64,000 bases of DNA, taken from positions 1 to 64,000 of the forward strand of contig SPMW01000002.1 in assembly GCA_009827235.1 (NCBI GenBank), written 5' to 3'. A program made the translations under genes and the position numbers. Position 1 is the stretch's first letter. Every line of letters begins with the position of its first letter. Source of the stretch: Candidatus Campylobacter infans (GTDB taxonomy: Bacteria; Campylobacterota; Campylobacteria; Campylobacterales; Campylobacteraceae). The notes below the pieces were generated by a model. It did no database searches. It had not been told where the DNA came from and worked only from the letters and a program-made list of their open reading frames with translations. Positions 21,489 through 30,775 of the stretch are shown one piece after another.

Positions 21489-21522
21489 CAAAGCTTGGCA
21501 TAAAACGCAAAAAGGGCAAATG

Positions 21523-22722
21523 ATGAAAATTTTAGTTATAAACTCAGGTTCTAGTTCTATAAAATTTAAACTCTTTGATATGAGCGATGAGAGCGTGATT
21601 TGCAAGGGTTTGATTGAGCAAATTGGCGCAAATAATTCGCGCGCGATAATCACAAATGAATTAAGCGGTTTTAAAGCAGAGCGCGATTTGCCTATTACAA
21701 ATCACGGATTTGGCATTGATATAATGAATTATTTGTTGTTTGAAAGTGGTTCTTTAAAAAGTCTTGGCGATATCGATGCTGTCGGGCATAGAGTGGTTCA
21801 AGGCGCTGATGTTTTTAATGCTAGCGTGCTAATAAATCACGATGTGCTAAGCAAGATTGAAAGCCTTGTGCCACTTGCGCCTTTACATAATCTAGCCAAT
21901 CTTGCAGGTATGCGAGAAACCATGCGCGTAAGCCCAAGCACGCCAAATGTCGCAGTTTTTGATACTGTTTTTCATCAAAGTATGCCAAAAGCTGCTTATA
22001 TGTATGCCCTGCCACTTGAATATTATAATAAGCACAAACTCCGCAGATACGGCGCGCACGGCACTAGCCACGAGTTTGTCGCCAAAGAAGCTGCTAAGCT
22101 TTTGGGCGTGGATTTTGCTAGTTTAAATGCGGTCAGCTTGCATCTTGGCTCAGGATCTAGTGTGTGCGCTATAAAAGGCGGTAAATGCGTGGATACGAGC
22201 ATGGGCGTTACTCCGCTTGAAGGCTTGATGATGGGGACGCGCTCAGGCGATATAGACCCTGCGATAATCCCATTTTTGCTAAAAAATACGGACTTAACGG
22301 GCGGTGAGATTGATAATATTTTAAACAAAAAAAGCGGGCTTTTTGCGATTTGTGGCACTAATGATATGCGCGAGATCAAAGCGCGTATGGATGGCGGCGA
22401 TGAAATGGCAAAGCTAGCTTATGACATGTTTATTCACCGGGTTAAAAAATATATTGGGGCGTATTTGGCCTTGGTTGAGAATGCAAAATGTATAATTTTT
22501 ACCGCAGGCATCGGCGAAAATGATTTTAGGGTGCGCCAAAGCGTGTGCGCAGGCTTAGAAAAATTAGGCATTTGCATTGACAATGCATTAAATGAAAGCC
22601 CTTCTCATCTAGTGCGCGAAATTAGCACGAAAGATTCGCCGATAAAAATTATCGTTGCGCCAACAGATGAAGAGCTAGCCATAGCGCAAGAAACCAAAAA
22701 AGTAGTAGAATCTTTAAGTTAA
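21523..22722 (+). CDS. ackA: Acetate kinase AckA
   Basis: A 399-residue acetate kinase that interconverts acetyl phosphate plus ADP and acetate plus ATP. Signatures are ILVINSGSSSIKF at the N-terminus, RYGAHGTSHEFV (catalytic Arg/His), HLGSGSS and DTSMGVTPLEGLMMGTRSGD, and FTAGIGEN near the C-terminus. Two ATG codons occur in a row (21520 and 21523); the second is chosen because AAAGGG would be only three bases from the first. pta, usually its neighbour in Campylobacter, is about 34 kb away in this window at 56142. Confidence 0.97.
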   Translation: MKILVINSGSSSIKFKLFDMSDESVICKGLIEQIGANNSRAIITNELSGFKAERDLPITNHGFGIDIMNYLLFESGSLKSLGDIDAVGHRVVQGADVFNASVLINHDVLSKIESLVPLAPLHNLANLAGMRETMRVSPSTPNVAVFDTVFHQSMPKAAYMYALPLEYYNKHKLRRYGAHGTSHEFVAKEAAKLLGVDFASLNAVSLHLGSGSSVCAIKGGKCVDTSMGVTPLEGLMMGTRSGDIDPAIIPFLLKNTDLTGGEIDNILNKKSGLFAICGTNDMREIKARMDGGDEMAKLAYDMFIHRVKKYIGAYLALVENAKCIIFTAGIGENDFRVRQSVCAGLEKLGICIDNALNESPSHLVREISTKDSPIKIIVAPTDEELAIAQETKKVVESLS

Positions 22723-23050
22723 AATTTACTTTGTGAATGATTGGGTGATTTGAAATTTTAATTTTTAAGACTTAATTGCTGGTTTAATTTAAAATTTCAA
22801 GCCCAAATTTTAAAATTTACGCCAAAAATCTTTTAAGAAAAGTGGCAAATTTTCTTATTTGCTTTAAAATTTCAATCCCAGATTTTGTTAGCTTATTTAA
22901 AATTTTAATTTTTATTATTTCATTTAAAATTTCAATCCTAAATTTTAAAATTTACGCCCAAAATATTTTAAGAAATTAGCAAATTTTAATAATATAAAAC
23001 TCCAAATTTTAATTACAGGCAAAATAGTTTAAAATTTTTCTGGTGCTAAA
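22723..23050. other. 328-bp intergenic region with imperfect direct repeats
   Basis: No gene is supported between the ackA stop and the end of the convergent EnvC-like gene. The stretch is AT-rich and holds two imperfect copies of a 65-bp unit (see the repeat entry). Confidence 0.7.
22788..22987. repeat. Two imperfect 65-bp direct repeats
   Basis: Copy 1 is 22788-22853 and copy 2 is 22923-22987. Both begin TTTAAAATTTCAA, go through AAATTTTAAAATTTACGCC, then TTTTAAGAAA, and end GCAAATTTT. They differ at a small number of bases and by one base in length. Looks like a local duplication of intergenic DNA; no coding or RNA function is visible. Confidence 0.65.
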
Positions 23051-24310
23051 TTATTTTGCGCTGATTAGCTCCATTGGGTTTATGTGGTAGTTTTTTTGCG
23101 TTACTTCAAAGGTCAAATCACGCTCCACGCGCCCTATAACATAGCCTTTTTTGATTTTAGAACCTACTTTTATGGTTGGGGCGATTTTGCTAAGATGCGC
23201 GTATATCGTGTGTATGCCATCTGTGTTTTCCATAATTATTACTTTTTGTAACACGGCTGTATCCTTGGCAAATACCACCTTGCCATCAAGCACATTTTTT
23301 ACCGTTGCATCTGGCGTGGTTGAGCGAAGCACCACGGATTCATTAAAAATTTTAATCTTATAAACAGGATCTGTATAATCCCCAAATGCTTGTTTTAGGG
23401 TGAAGTTTTCAAGCGGGGCGATTGTTTTTGCGCCTTTGTATTTTTTTACTGCGCTACTTTGATAGCTTGAACCCATTTTGCGCACATTTTGTGGTTCGTT
23501 ATCTGCTAGCGTTTTTTTGCTGGCTTTTGCTGCGGCTTTGATTTGCTCGGCTTTTAATCTGGCTTCTTCTTTGGCTTTTTCATCTTTTTCTATGATTTTT
23601 AAATTTTCAAGCGTGGCGCGAAGTTCGAGCTGCTGCGTGCTAATTGCTGCTAGCTGCTCGCTATAAGATTCTTTATCATTTTTTAGCTTGGATAATTCTT
23701 CGTTTTGTTTTTGGCTTAGTTGTTTTAATTTTTCTTGCTTTGAGCGAAAATCTTGTAAGCTAAACTCAATATCGCTTATTCTTTTTGACTGGCTTTTTAT
23801 AAGATTTGTTGTTTTAGAATAATCCACCGCCATTTTGCTTAATTGTGCGTTGATATTTGTGTTGAGGCTGGCTAATAATTCATTTGCTATGATGCTTTCT
23901 TGGTTTTCTGCGTAATCTTGCGGGGCGATTAAATCATAGGCAAATTTTTCGCTGATGGCTTTTAGCATATTTTCTTCGATTTGGCGCTGGGATTTTATTA
24001 AGTTGGCGTTTTGCTCTTTTAGGGATTGTAGCTCGGTATCAGCGGATTTTGCGATGGATTCTAGTTTATTTACTTGTGCTTGCATTTGATCGATTTTTTC
24101 TTGTGTGATTTTTAGCTCGGCTTCGCTATTTACGATATCGCGCGCTAGTTCGTCTAGTTTTTTGTTTAGCTTTTCTTCTAAATTTTTATTCGTGGCTAGG
24201 GTTTTTTCATTTGTGGCGATTTTATCTTTTGTGCTAAGTTTTGGCGCGCTATTAAGCGTGGCTATAAAGATAAAATTTAAGCACAAAAATACTATAAAAA
24301 CTCTCATCAT
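23051..24310 (-). CDS. EnvC-like coiled-coil protein with degenerate LytM (M23) domain
   Basis: A 419-residue exported protein: signal peptide at 1-21, a long coiled coil (about 25-265) rich in Lys, Glu, Gln and Leu, and a LytM/peptidase M23 fold from about residue 300. The zinc ligands of active M23 enzymes are missing: the HxxxD segment is replaced by sequence around KIFNESVVLR (320-329), and the final HLH is D398-L-T400. The fold therefore looks non-catalytic, like EnvC of E. coli, which activates amidases at the septum. It overlaps ftsX by four bases, matching the FtsX-EnvC partnership. Start could also be the second Met. Confidence 0.85.
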   Translation of the reverse strand: MMRVFIVFLCLNFIFIATLNSAPKLSTKDKIATNEKTLATNKNLEEKLNKKLDELARDIVNSEAELKITQEKIDQMQAQVNKLESIAKSADTELQSLKEQNANLIKSQRQIEENMLKAISEKFAYDLIAPQDYAENQESIIANELLASLNTNINAQLSKMAVDYSKTTNLIKSQSKRISDIEFSLQDFRSKQEKLKQLSQKQNEELSKLKNDKESYSEQLAAISTQQLELRATLENLKIIEKDEKAKEEARLKAEQIKAAAKASKKTLADNEPQNVRKMGSSYQSSAVKKYKGAKTIAPLENFTLKQAFGDYTDPVYKIKIFNESVVLRSTTPDATVKNVLDGKVVFAKDTAVLQKVIIMENTDGIHTIYAHLSKIAPTIKVGSKIKKGYVIGRVERDLTFEVTQKNYHINPMELISAK

Positions 24311-25110
24311 TTTTGCCTTGTGCGAATCATTACAAGGCTAACAGAAATTATTGATGTTAAAATACTAGCGCTAAATAGCACGGCACTATCATTAAAAATA
24401 TTTATACTAGGCGTGTTTATGCCTGTATCTTTTAAGGCTAGATCTAGCATAGATGGTAGATAATAATAAAGCGCACAAACTATAATAGTAGCGATTGCGC
24501 TATCAACTATGGCAAGTTTATAAAGCATGGCTGATTTTAGCCAGTAAGGCGCGCCTAAATCCGCCATTACTGAGATTCTGCGTCTATGCTCAAAAAGCCA
24601 AATTTTCATTTGATTAAAAATCAGCACCACGCCCATTAATGCGATTAAAATCGTAAAGCCTTGTGCTACTAGTTTAAAAATCGTTAAGATACGATAAATT
24701 TTATCATGCGTTTTAGAAAAGGTTTCTACTCTCATTACTCCGCTGATTTTTTCTAAATCTTTGGCCGTTTTATTCATTATCTCAGGGCTTGGAAAAATGC
24801 TTAATTTTAGAGAATAAAAATAAGGCATGCTATTTTGTAGTTCTTTAAAATTTCGCTCTGGGATTTCGTTTTTGATGCGCTCTAATACATTTGAGGTGTC
24901 TAGGCGAATTAGCTCTTTAAAAGCTAAAATTTTAGCACTAATAAGATCTTTTGGTAATTCTTTTTTGCTGACTACGATGATGTTATAATCGCTTGTCATT
25001 GAGTTTTCATACTGGCTTAGCACTCTATCTGCCATAACACTAAATTCTATTGAAAATAACAAAATTAAAAGCGGAAAAATCACGCCTAGATGGTTTTTTA
25101 ATGTTTTCAT
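24307..25110 (-). CDS. ftsX: Cell division protein FtsX-like permease
   Basis: A 267-residue membrane protein with the FtsX layout: a TM helix at the N-terminus (about 8-27), a periplasmic domain of about 110 residues, and three more TM helices with the cytoplasmic loop MKIWLFEHRRRISVMADLGA between TM2 and TM3. FtsX with FtsE passes a signal from the divisome to peptidoglycan hydrolases through EnvC-type proteins. Here it is coupled to the EnvC-like gene but no ftsE ATPase gene lies upstream; ddl is there instead, 32 bases away. Short for the family but complete in its parts. Confidence 0.85.
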   Translation of the reverse strand: MKTLKNHLGVIFPLLILLFSIEFSVMADRVLSQYENSMTSDYNIIVVSKKELPKDLISAKILAFKELIRLDTSNVLERIKNEIPERNFKELQNSMPYFYSLKLSIFPSPEIMNKTAKDLEKISGVMRVETFSKTHDKIYRILTIFKLVAQGFTILIALMGVVLIFNQMKIWLFEHRRRISVMADLGAPYWLKSAMLYKLAIVDSAIATIIVCALYYYLPSMLDLALKDTGINTPSINIFNDSAVLFSASILTSIISVSLVMIRTRQK

Positions 25111-25142
25111 AGTTTCTTTCGTAAATTTTATTTGGCTAAATT

Positions 25143-26180
25143 TTATGCCATTTTGCCTTTTTGTCCGCTAATTTGGCTGATAAAATTATATTCTATTTTA
25201 ATTTTTTTCTCGATTTTTATGCTTTGTGCTAGCTTGATAACAGCGCTGGTAAAATCATCAAATAAATAATTAGCCAGCGAGCCGGGATTTGGGTTGATTT
25301 CATTTAAAAATACTTGCTCATTAATGCTGAAAAAATCGCACCTAATCAGCGCGCCATCAAAGCCGCCAGCTTCGTAAATTTTAATAAAAGCTTGCTTTAA
25401 GGCACTTTGTAATTCATCGCTTATATCGGCTTTTTTGGCATTATCCCCACTAAAACTAAGATATTTTTGCTCAAAATCTAAAAAAGCCTTTTTGCTTGGT
25501 TCTTCAATCATTGAAAAAACAAACTCTTTATCTGCTTTAAAACCTGCTAAATTAAACTCTCTAACGCCTTGAATAAACGGCTCTGCGATAATTAAATCAT
25601 CAAATTCAAAACCCACATCTAGTGCATATTGTAATTGATTTAATTGCGAAATTACGCTAACGCCAATGCTTGAACCAAGTCTTGCTGGTTTTAGGATTAC
25701 TGGCATTTGTAAAGCTAAATCATCGCCACGGCGCAAGGTTTGGTATTGTAAGGTTTTTACCCCACAAGCAGCGGCTAAGAGTTTGGTTAAATGTTTATTA
25801 AAGCTTAGCACGCTAGCTTCTAGGCGCGGGCCAATATATTTAAGCTCATAAAAGCTAAAAAGCCCTGCGATCTTGCCATCTTCACCATCGCAGCCGTGAA
25901 TTAGGTTAATATAACAATCCACATCAAGTTTTTTTAGCCCAAAAACTCCGTGCTTTCCAAATCCTCCGTGCGTTAGATGGAGTTTGGGGCATTTTTTATA
26001 TTTGCCAAGAGAGAAAAAATTCGCTCTCATATCCTCAGGCGAAATTTCATAAAAATTGCGCTGCGCATCTACAAATATAAAGCTAAGATCAGCTTTTAAC
26101 GCTCTTTTCATTACCACTGCTGAAACTATGCTGATTTCATGCTCCCAGCTAGCTCCGCCAAAAACAATGCCAAATTTCAT
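25143..26180 (-). CDS. ddl: D-alanine--D-alanine ligase Ddl
   Basis: A 345-residue ATP-grasp ligase making the D-Ala-D-Ala dipeptide of peptidoglycan. It has VFGGASWEHEISIVSA at the N-terminus, the glycine loop LKPARLGSSIGV, and FLNEINPNPGSLANYLF with the metal-binding Asn and Glu near the C-terminus. The ATG overlaps the ruvA stop by four bases. In C. jejuni ddl also lies beside ruvA and a DUF342 gene, so the order here is ancestral. Confidence 0.96.
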   Translation of the reverse strand: MKFGIVFGGASWEHEISIVSAVVMKRALKADLSFIFVDAQRNFYEISPEDMRANFFSLGKYKKCPKLHLTHGGFGKHGVFGLKKLDVDCYINLIHGCDGEDGKIAGLFSFYELKYIGPRLEASVLSFNKHLTKLLAAACGVKTLQYQTLRRGDDLALQMPVILKPARLGSSIGVSVISQLNQLQYALDVGFEFDDLIIAEPFIQGVREFNLAGFKADKEFVFSMIEEPSKKAFLDFEQKYLSFSGDNAKKADISDELQSALKQAFIKIYEAGGFDGALIRCDFFSINEQVFLNEINPNPGSLANYLFDDFTSAVIKLAQSIKIEKKIKIEYNFISQISGQKGKMA

Positions 26181-26734
26181 TTTTTTAATATCCTTAAAGC
26201 TTCTTTGATTAAATCCACGGTATTTTCGCTCTTACAAGCATTTAGCGCTGGTAAAATTTGCTCTTTTTTAAAGCCAAGGGCTTGTAGGGCTAAAAGCGCA
26301 TCGTGCCACACTGGGTTTTCGTTTTGGCTATTTATAAAGCTAGCATCGCTTAGCTGGGCTAGTAAAAGCTTGGCTGTTTTGGGGCCAATTCCAGGGACTT
26401 TTTTAAAGGCATCTAAATCGCCATTAAGCACGGCTTTTTGGGCTTGGGCTGGGCTTAGGGTAGAGCAAATTGCCATAGCAGTAGCTGGGCCTATGCCACT
26501 AACTTTTAGCATCATTTCAAAAATTTGCTGTTCGCTTGCGTCTATAAAACCAAAAAGCAAATTAGCATCTTCTTTAATTATTTGAGTTATTAAAAGCTCG
26601 CATTTTGCGCCAAGAGTAAGTTTGGGCGAGCATTGTAAAGATACTGCTATGCCGTAGCTAATCCCGCTAGTAGTTTTTAGCCAAATATAAGCTGGCTCTT
26701 TTTTGCTAATTACACCCTCAATTGCCTTGATCAT
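26177..26734 (-). CDS. ruvA: Holliday junction helicase subunit RuvA
   Basis: A 185-residue RuvA, the four-way junction binding subunit of RuvAB branch migration. It has the N-terminal OB fold (MIKAIEGVISKKEPAYIWLK), two helix-hairpin-helix motifs (LKVSGIGPATAMAI and FKKVPGIGPKTAKLL) and the C-terminal RuvB-binding domain (DALLALQALGFKKEQI). Normal length. Lies between the FapA-like gene and ddl in one run of genes. Confidence 0.97.
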   Translation of the reverse strand: MIKAIEGVISKKEPAYIWLKTTSGISYGIAVSLQCSPKLTLGAKCELLITQIIKEDANLLFGFIDASEQQIFEMMLKVSGIGPATAMAICSTLSPAQAQKAVLNGDLDAFKKVPGIGPKTAKLLLAQLSDASFINSQNENPVWHDALLALQALGFKKEQILPALNACKSENTVDLIKEALRILKK

Positions 26735-26754
26735 TTTTTGCCTTAATTTAAAAT

Positions 26755-28614
26755 TTACATAAACTCTGGTGGGAGTTCGTTTGATTTTTTAAGCTCATAT
26801 AAGCTCTCGCCAGCGATTTCTAAATGCTTTAAGGTTATCATTCTTGCTAGTTCATTTTCGCGCGTGCTGTATGTGATGGTTCGCCTTGGCTCGATTAGTT
26901 CAAATTTTATATCATTTAATTCGGCCCAGCGCCCTTTATTGATTATCTTGCTATCAAAAATCATATCTTGTAATTCTTCAAGCTTGGCTATAACCTCGCA
27001 GTAGCGTTCATTTTTGTTTTTGTATTGTTTTGCTTTTTCGTTATATTCATAAACTAAGCTTTGGTAATCTTTTAATTTATTTATTAGCCCCATTGGCACT
27101 TGCTCGTTGTTATTTTCAAGCTCTTGGATGCGTTTTTTTACAAAATTTACCGAGCTTGTGTTTTGGGTTATTAGCGCGTGTTTGCTTTCTAAAATTTGCT
27201 TCATTTTGCTTAATTCTTTGCCTAGGCTTGCTTTTTCTTTGCTGTATTGTTCTAGGCTGGCTGCGTATTCGGGGATTTGCATTAAATCTATTACAAAGCG
27301 ATTATCAGAGCCTAAAATTTGATCTATTACGATTAGCTTTGAGGCTATTAGGTTGCAATTTGCGACTAATTCTTTGATGTAGATTTCTTCTGCTATTATG
27401 GTAGCGCCTAATGCGCTTTCAATGCGTGCTACTTTGGCAATTATTGTGCCACTTTCTACTCTTTTTGCGATGGCTGTTTGGCTGCACTCTAAATATCCTA
27501 AATGAACATTTATTGTGGCGTTGTTGGCTTTGATTGTGCTTTTGCCGTGTGTTTGTCCGCCGATATTTACTTGCTTTGCTGTAATTGATGCGCCTTGGGC
27601 TACTGAGCCTTGCACATTTAAAATGCTAGTTTCTATGCTCATTCCAGCGCCAATAGCATCTTTCATCACATCGCTTTCTGCTACATTTATTGTTACATCA
27701 GAATCAAGCCCAGCATCTATGCTACCTGTGGTTTTTAGGCTTATTTCATTTACATCAAGCTTTTCTTTAATATCATAAACGCCATTTTCTTCGCTTACAT
27801 AGCCTTGTTGCTTGGAGATGTATTTTATGCTGTTTTCATCTTCGATTTTTTCGATTTTATCGGTGGTTTTTATTTCTGTTTGGTTTTGGGTTTTTGGCTC
27901 GCCCACAGCGATTAATTCGCCTTTTAGATTGCGTCCTGGATGGCCGGTTTGAGATTTTATATATTCTATTACCACCTCTCCCTCACTTACAACAGCTAGC
28001 ACGCTTGCGTTTGGATCATCACCTTCGTTACAAATTTTTTCCTTATAATGATAGATTAGGGCATCATCTACTGGATATTTTGGCAAAACTCCGCTTGCTA
28101 CTTCAAAAACTATATCCTCTCCAAGCTCGCCATTTACCCTAAGCACGCTTGTTATGCGTTTGATTTCTTTTTTTAGGCTTGCGTTTCTTATGCCTATTAA
28201 AAAGCCATATTTTAAAATTTGGCGGTTTATGGCATTTTCTAATTCTGCGCTAAAATCGCTGGTGTATTTGATTTTATTTGTGGCGTCTATTTTGGCTAGT
28301 AGTTTGGTAAGGGTTTTATTTACAGAAATTGAAATTTTAGGTAATTTGGTTTTTGGCGTTACGGTTTTATCATAATAGCGCACGCGGTAGCTTTGCTCTA
28401 TTAAAAGCTTTGGGTCGCTAAAAAACTCATCATCATCAAAAATACTTACATCATCTACGCTTATGGCATTTTCATCGCCTAAAATATATTTAGTGTGAAT
28501 TGCTAAAATATCGACATCCACATCATTTATAGGCACTTGCGATGCTTGGGATGCAAGTTTTAGATCTTCATAAACATTTTCTGTATCAATGGTAGCTGAT
28601 GATACCTTACCCAT
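26755..28614 (-). CDS. FapA (DUF342) family protein
   Basis: A 619-residue protein of the FapA/DUF342 family, with the parallel beta-helix core typical of the family in the middle (repeated hydrophobic-polar steps such as ISLKTTGSIDAGLDSDVTIN and IETSILNVQGSVAQG), a GHPGRNLKGE motif before it, and a C-terminal coiled coil with long Lys/Glu helices (about 450-560). Members have been linked to membrane or pole localisation and flagella in some bacteria, but the biochemical role is unclear. First gene of the run fapA-like, ruvA, ddl, ftsX, envC-like. Confidence 0.85.
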   Translation of the reverse strand: MGKVSSATIDTENVYEDLKLASQASQVPINDVDVDILAIHTKYILGDENAISVDDVSIFDDDEFFSDPKLLIEQSYRVRYYDKTVTPKTKLPKISISVNKTLTKLLAKIDATNKIKYTSDFSAELENAINRQILKYGFLIGIRNASLKKEIKRITSVLRVNGELGEDIVFEVASGVLPKYPVDDALIYHYKEKICNEGDDPNASVLAVVSEGEVVIEYIKSQTGHPGRNLKGELIAVGEPKTQNQTEIKTTDKIEKIEDENSIKYISKQQGYVSEENGVYDIKEKLDVNEISLKTTGSIDAGLDSDVTINVAESDVMKDAIGAGMSIETSILNVQGSVAQGASITAKQVNIGGQTHGKSTIKANNATINVHLGYLECSQTAIAKRVESGTIIAKVARIESALGATIIAEEIYIKELVANCNLIASKLIVIDQILGSDNRFVIDLMQIPEYAASLEQYSKEKASLGKELSKMKQILESKHALITQNTSSVNFVKKRIQELENNNEQVPMGLINKLKDYQSLVYEYNEKAKQYKNKNERYCEVIAKLEELQDMIFDSKIINKGRWAELNDIKFELIEPRRTITYSTRENELARMITLKHLEIAGESLYELKKSNELPPEFM

Positions 28615-28724
28615 ATTTTGCGCTCTTTTTAAGTGATAAAATTGCTGATTGTATAAAAAATTGCTTTAAAATGCGCTAAATATTTGTAAATTTGGTGTAA
28701 AATCACGGCTTTTAAGGATTAAAA

Positions 28725-29771
28725 ATGCAAAGAATGAGCGTAAATGAAGCCATTGATTTAATACAAAATGCCGATTTATGCGAGCTTGGGCGTATGGCTT
28801 ATGAGCGTAAATTAGCCTTGCACCCGCAAAAAATCACCACTTTTATAGTTGATAGAAATATAAATTACACAAATATTTGCTGGGTGGATTGTAAATTTTG
28901 TGCTTTTTGTAGGCGCGCAAAAGATGGTGATGCTTATATTTTAAGCTATGATGAGATTGATGCTAAGATTGATGAATTGCTAGCTATTGGCGGGACGCAA
29001 ATTTTATTTCAAGGTGGCGTTCATCCAAGCCTTAAATTAAGCTGGTATGAGGATTTAATAGATCATATTGCCAAAAAATATCCACAAATCACAATTCACG
29101 GATTTTCAGCCGAAGAAATAGATTATATCGCGCAAATTTCAAAATTAAGCTATAAAGATGTGCTTAAAAAATTACAAGCCAAGGGGCTTTATAGCATACC
29201 AGGCGCTGGGGCTGAAATTTTAAGTGATAGAGTGCGTCAAATAATCGCGCCAAAAAAAATTAAATCCCAAGCTTGGCTTGATGTCCATAATGCAGCGCAC
29301 GAAATAGGTATGAAAACAACGGCTACTATGATGTTTGGGACGCTTGAAAATGAGCGCGAGATAGTAGAGCATTTTGAAAAAATTAGAAAACTCCAAGATG
29401 AGTTTGGTGGCTTTCGTGCTTTTATTTTATGGAGTTTTCAAAGCAAAAACACAAAACTAATCAAAGAACACCCAGAAATTAAAAAACAAAGCTCTAATCG
29501 TTATTTGCGCCTTTTAGCAGTGGCTAGATTGTTTTTAGATAATGTAAAAAATATCCAAAGCAGCTGGGTAACGCAAGGTAGCTTAATAGGGCAGTTGGCT
29601 TTAAAATTTGGCGCAAATGATTTAGGCTCTACTATGCTTGAAGAAAATGTCGTAAAAGCAGCTGGCGCAAGTAATTCAATGAGCCAAAATGAAATGATTG
29701 CTCTTATTAAAGATTTGGGCGAAATTCCTGCTAAGCGTAATACAAATTATGAAATTTTAGAGAAATTTTAA
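28725..29771 (+). CDS. mqnC: Dehypoxanthine futalosine cyclase MqnC (radical SAM)
   Basis: A 348-residue radical SAM enzyme of the futalosine route to menaquinone; it cyclises dehypoxanthine futalosine. The cluster motif C52-x3-C56-x2-C59 sits in ICWVDCKFCAFCRR, followed by GGTQILFQGGVHP and GFSAEEI, as expected for the MqnC/CofH-like family. AAGGATTAAAA precedes the ATG. This route is used by Campylobacter and Helicobacter in place of the classical Men pathway. It stands alone, convergent with the formate dehydrogenase operon. Confidence 0.93.
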   Translation: MQRMSVNEAIDLIQNADLCELGRMAYERKLALHPQKITTFIVDRNINYTNICWVDCKFCAFCRRAKDGDAYILSYDEIDAKIDELLAIGGTQILFQGGVHPSLKLSWYEDLIDHIAKKYPQITIHGFSAEEIDYIAQISKLSYKDVLKKLQAKGLYSIPGAGAEILSDRVRQIIAPKKIKSQAWLDVHNAAHEIGMKTTATMMFGTLENEREIVEHFEKIRKLQDEFGGFRAFILWSFQSKNTKLIKEHPEIKKQSSNRYLRLLAVARLFLDNVKNIQSSWVTQGSLIGQLALKFGANDLGSTMLEENVVKAAGASNSMSQNEMIALIKDLGEIPAKRNTNYEILEKF

Positions 29772-29781
29772 TTAAAATTTA

Positions 29782-29837
29782 GCGCGCTAATTAAACCAGC
29801 GCGCCAAAAAAGATTAAAATTTAAGCAAATTTTAATC
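29782..29837. terminator. Two stem-loops between convergent mqnC and fdhC
   Basis: First stem: GCGCGCT (29782-29788) with AGCGCGC (29798-29804). Second: an 11-bp perfect stem GATTAAAATTT (29812-29822) with AAATTTTAATC (29827-29837) and a four-base loop, touching the fdhC stop codon. Together they can end transcription from both sides; the first is followed by AAAAAAG on the + strand, which reads as T run in front of it on the - strand. Confidence 0.6.
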
Positions 29838-30772
29838 TACTCTAATGGTTTATAAATATCTTCATATTTGGACTTTTTGACTATGCCCTTGCGTTTTAGC
29901 TCTTGGTACCAGTAGTGATGAAGGGTGTAGATTTCTTCTTCTTCTTGGTAGCCAGTTATCATTGAGTGTATTGCCCCGGCTACGGCAACTGCTGCCATAT
30001 ATAAATGAACTAGCAAAAACACGGCACAAACTATGCCAAGAGTATTGTGAATTATCGCGCTAGCTCGTAAAAGCTCAATCTGGCTTAAACCAAAAAAGCT
30101 AGCAACATCGCCACTGGCAAAATCCATAAAATACATAAACGCGCCCGTTATTATCATAATAATCCCACCAGGCACCGCTATGAAAAACCAAGCTTTTTGC
30201 CCGGCATTAAACTTGCCAGCTGGTATGGCTTGATGCTTTTTATTTAAATATCCGCCTACCATCATCATCCATTTTATATCATAAAGGGCTGGTAGCATTG
30301 CCTTAAACCAGTAAATTGCCATAGGCAAAACGCTAATGGCAAAAAGTATGGTAGCAAAGCCATGGGCATTTTTACAAAAGCGCACAAAAGCACCGCCACC
30401 AAAACTTTCGCCCCACATCATAATTGCACCAGTTGGCACTAAAATCACCCAGCTAATAGCAGCTAGGGCGTGGATTATGCGAATAAATAAATTAAAGGCG
30501 TAAATTTTTTGCCCATCGTGGCGATAATGGCGTGGCCCAACTATTAAATAATGCAAAACAAAAGCAAAAACCACCACAGCAACCAAAATCACTAAGGCAT
30601 AAGCAAAATAATGTCCGCCTTGAAGCTCTACCCAAAGTGGTGCTAGGCCGTCTTGGTATTTATTTATATTTTCTATGCGGGCATCGCCCCAAATAGCGCT
30701 ATTTTGCTGGTTGGAGCCACTAGCACCAAAGGCATAAAGCGCGCACAATAAAAGAGCCAAAATTCCTTTCAT
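29837..30772 (-). CDS. fdhC: Formate dehydrogenase cytochrome b subunit FdhC
   Basis: A 311-residue membrane subunit that takes electrons from the FdhB iron-sulphur protein and passes them to menaquinone. It has a signal-like N-terminus (MKGILALLLCALYAFGASG), a periplasmic segment, then four TM helices with histidines suitable for two b hemes (FIRIIHALAAISW, CKNAHGFATILF, AIIHNTLGIVCAVFLLVHLY). Starts three bases after fdhB ends. Order fdhA-B-C is as in C. jejuni. Confidence 0.93.
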   Translation of the reverse strand: MKGILALLLCALYAFGASGSNQQNSAIWGDARIENINKYQDGLAPLWVELQGGHYFAYALVILVAVVVFAFVLHYLIVGPRHYRHDGQKIYAFNLFIRIIHALAAISWVILVPTGAIMMWGESFGGGAFVRFCKNAHGFATILFAISVLPMAIYWFKAMLPALYDIKWMMMVGGYLNKKHQAIPAGKFNAGQKAWFFIAVPGGIIMIITGAFMYFMDFASGDVASFFGLSQIELLRASAIIHNTLGIVCAVFLLVHLYMAAVAVAGAIHSMITGYQEEEEIYTLHHYWYQELKRKGIVKKSKYEDIYKPLE

Positions 30773-30775
30773 TAT

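Noticed and set aside
23051-24310. Active M23 peptidoglycan endopeptidase
   Set aside because: The HxxxD and HLH zinc ligands are not present in the LytM fold.
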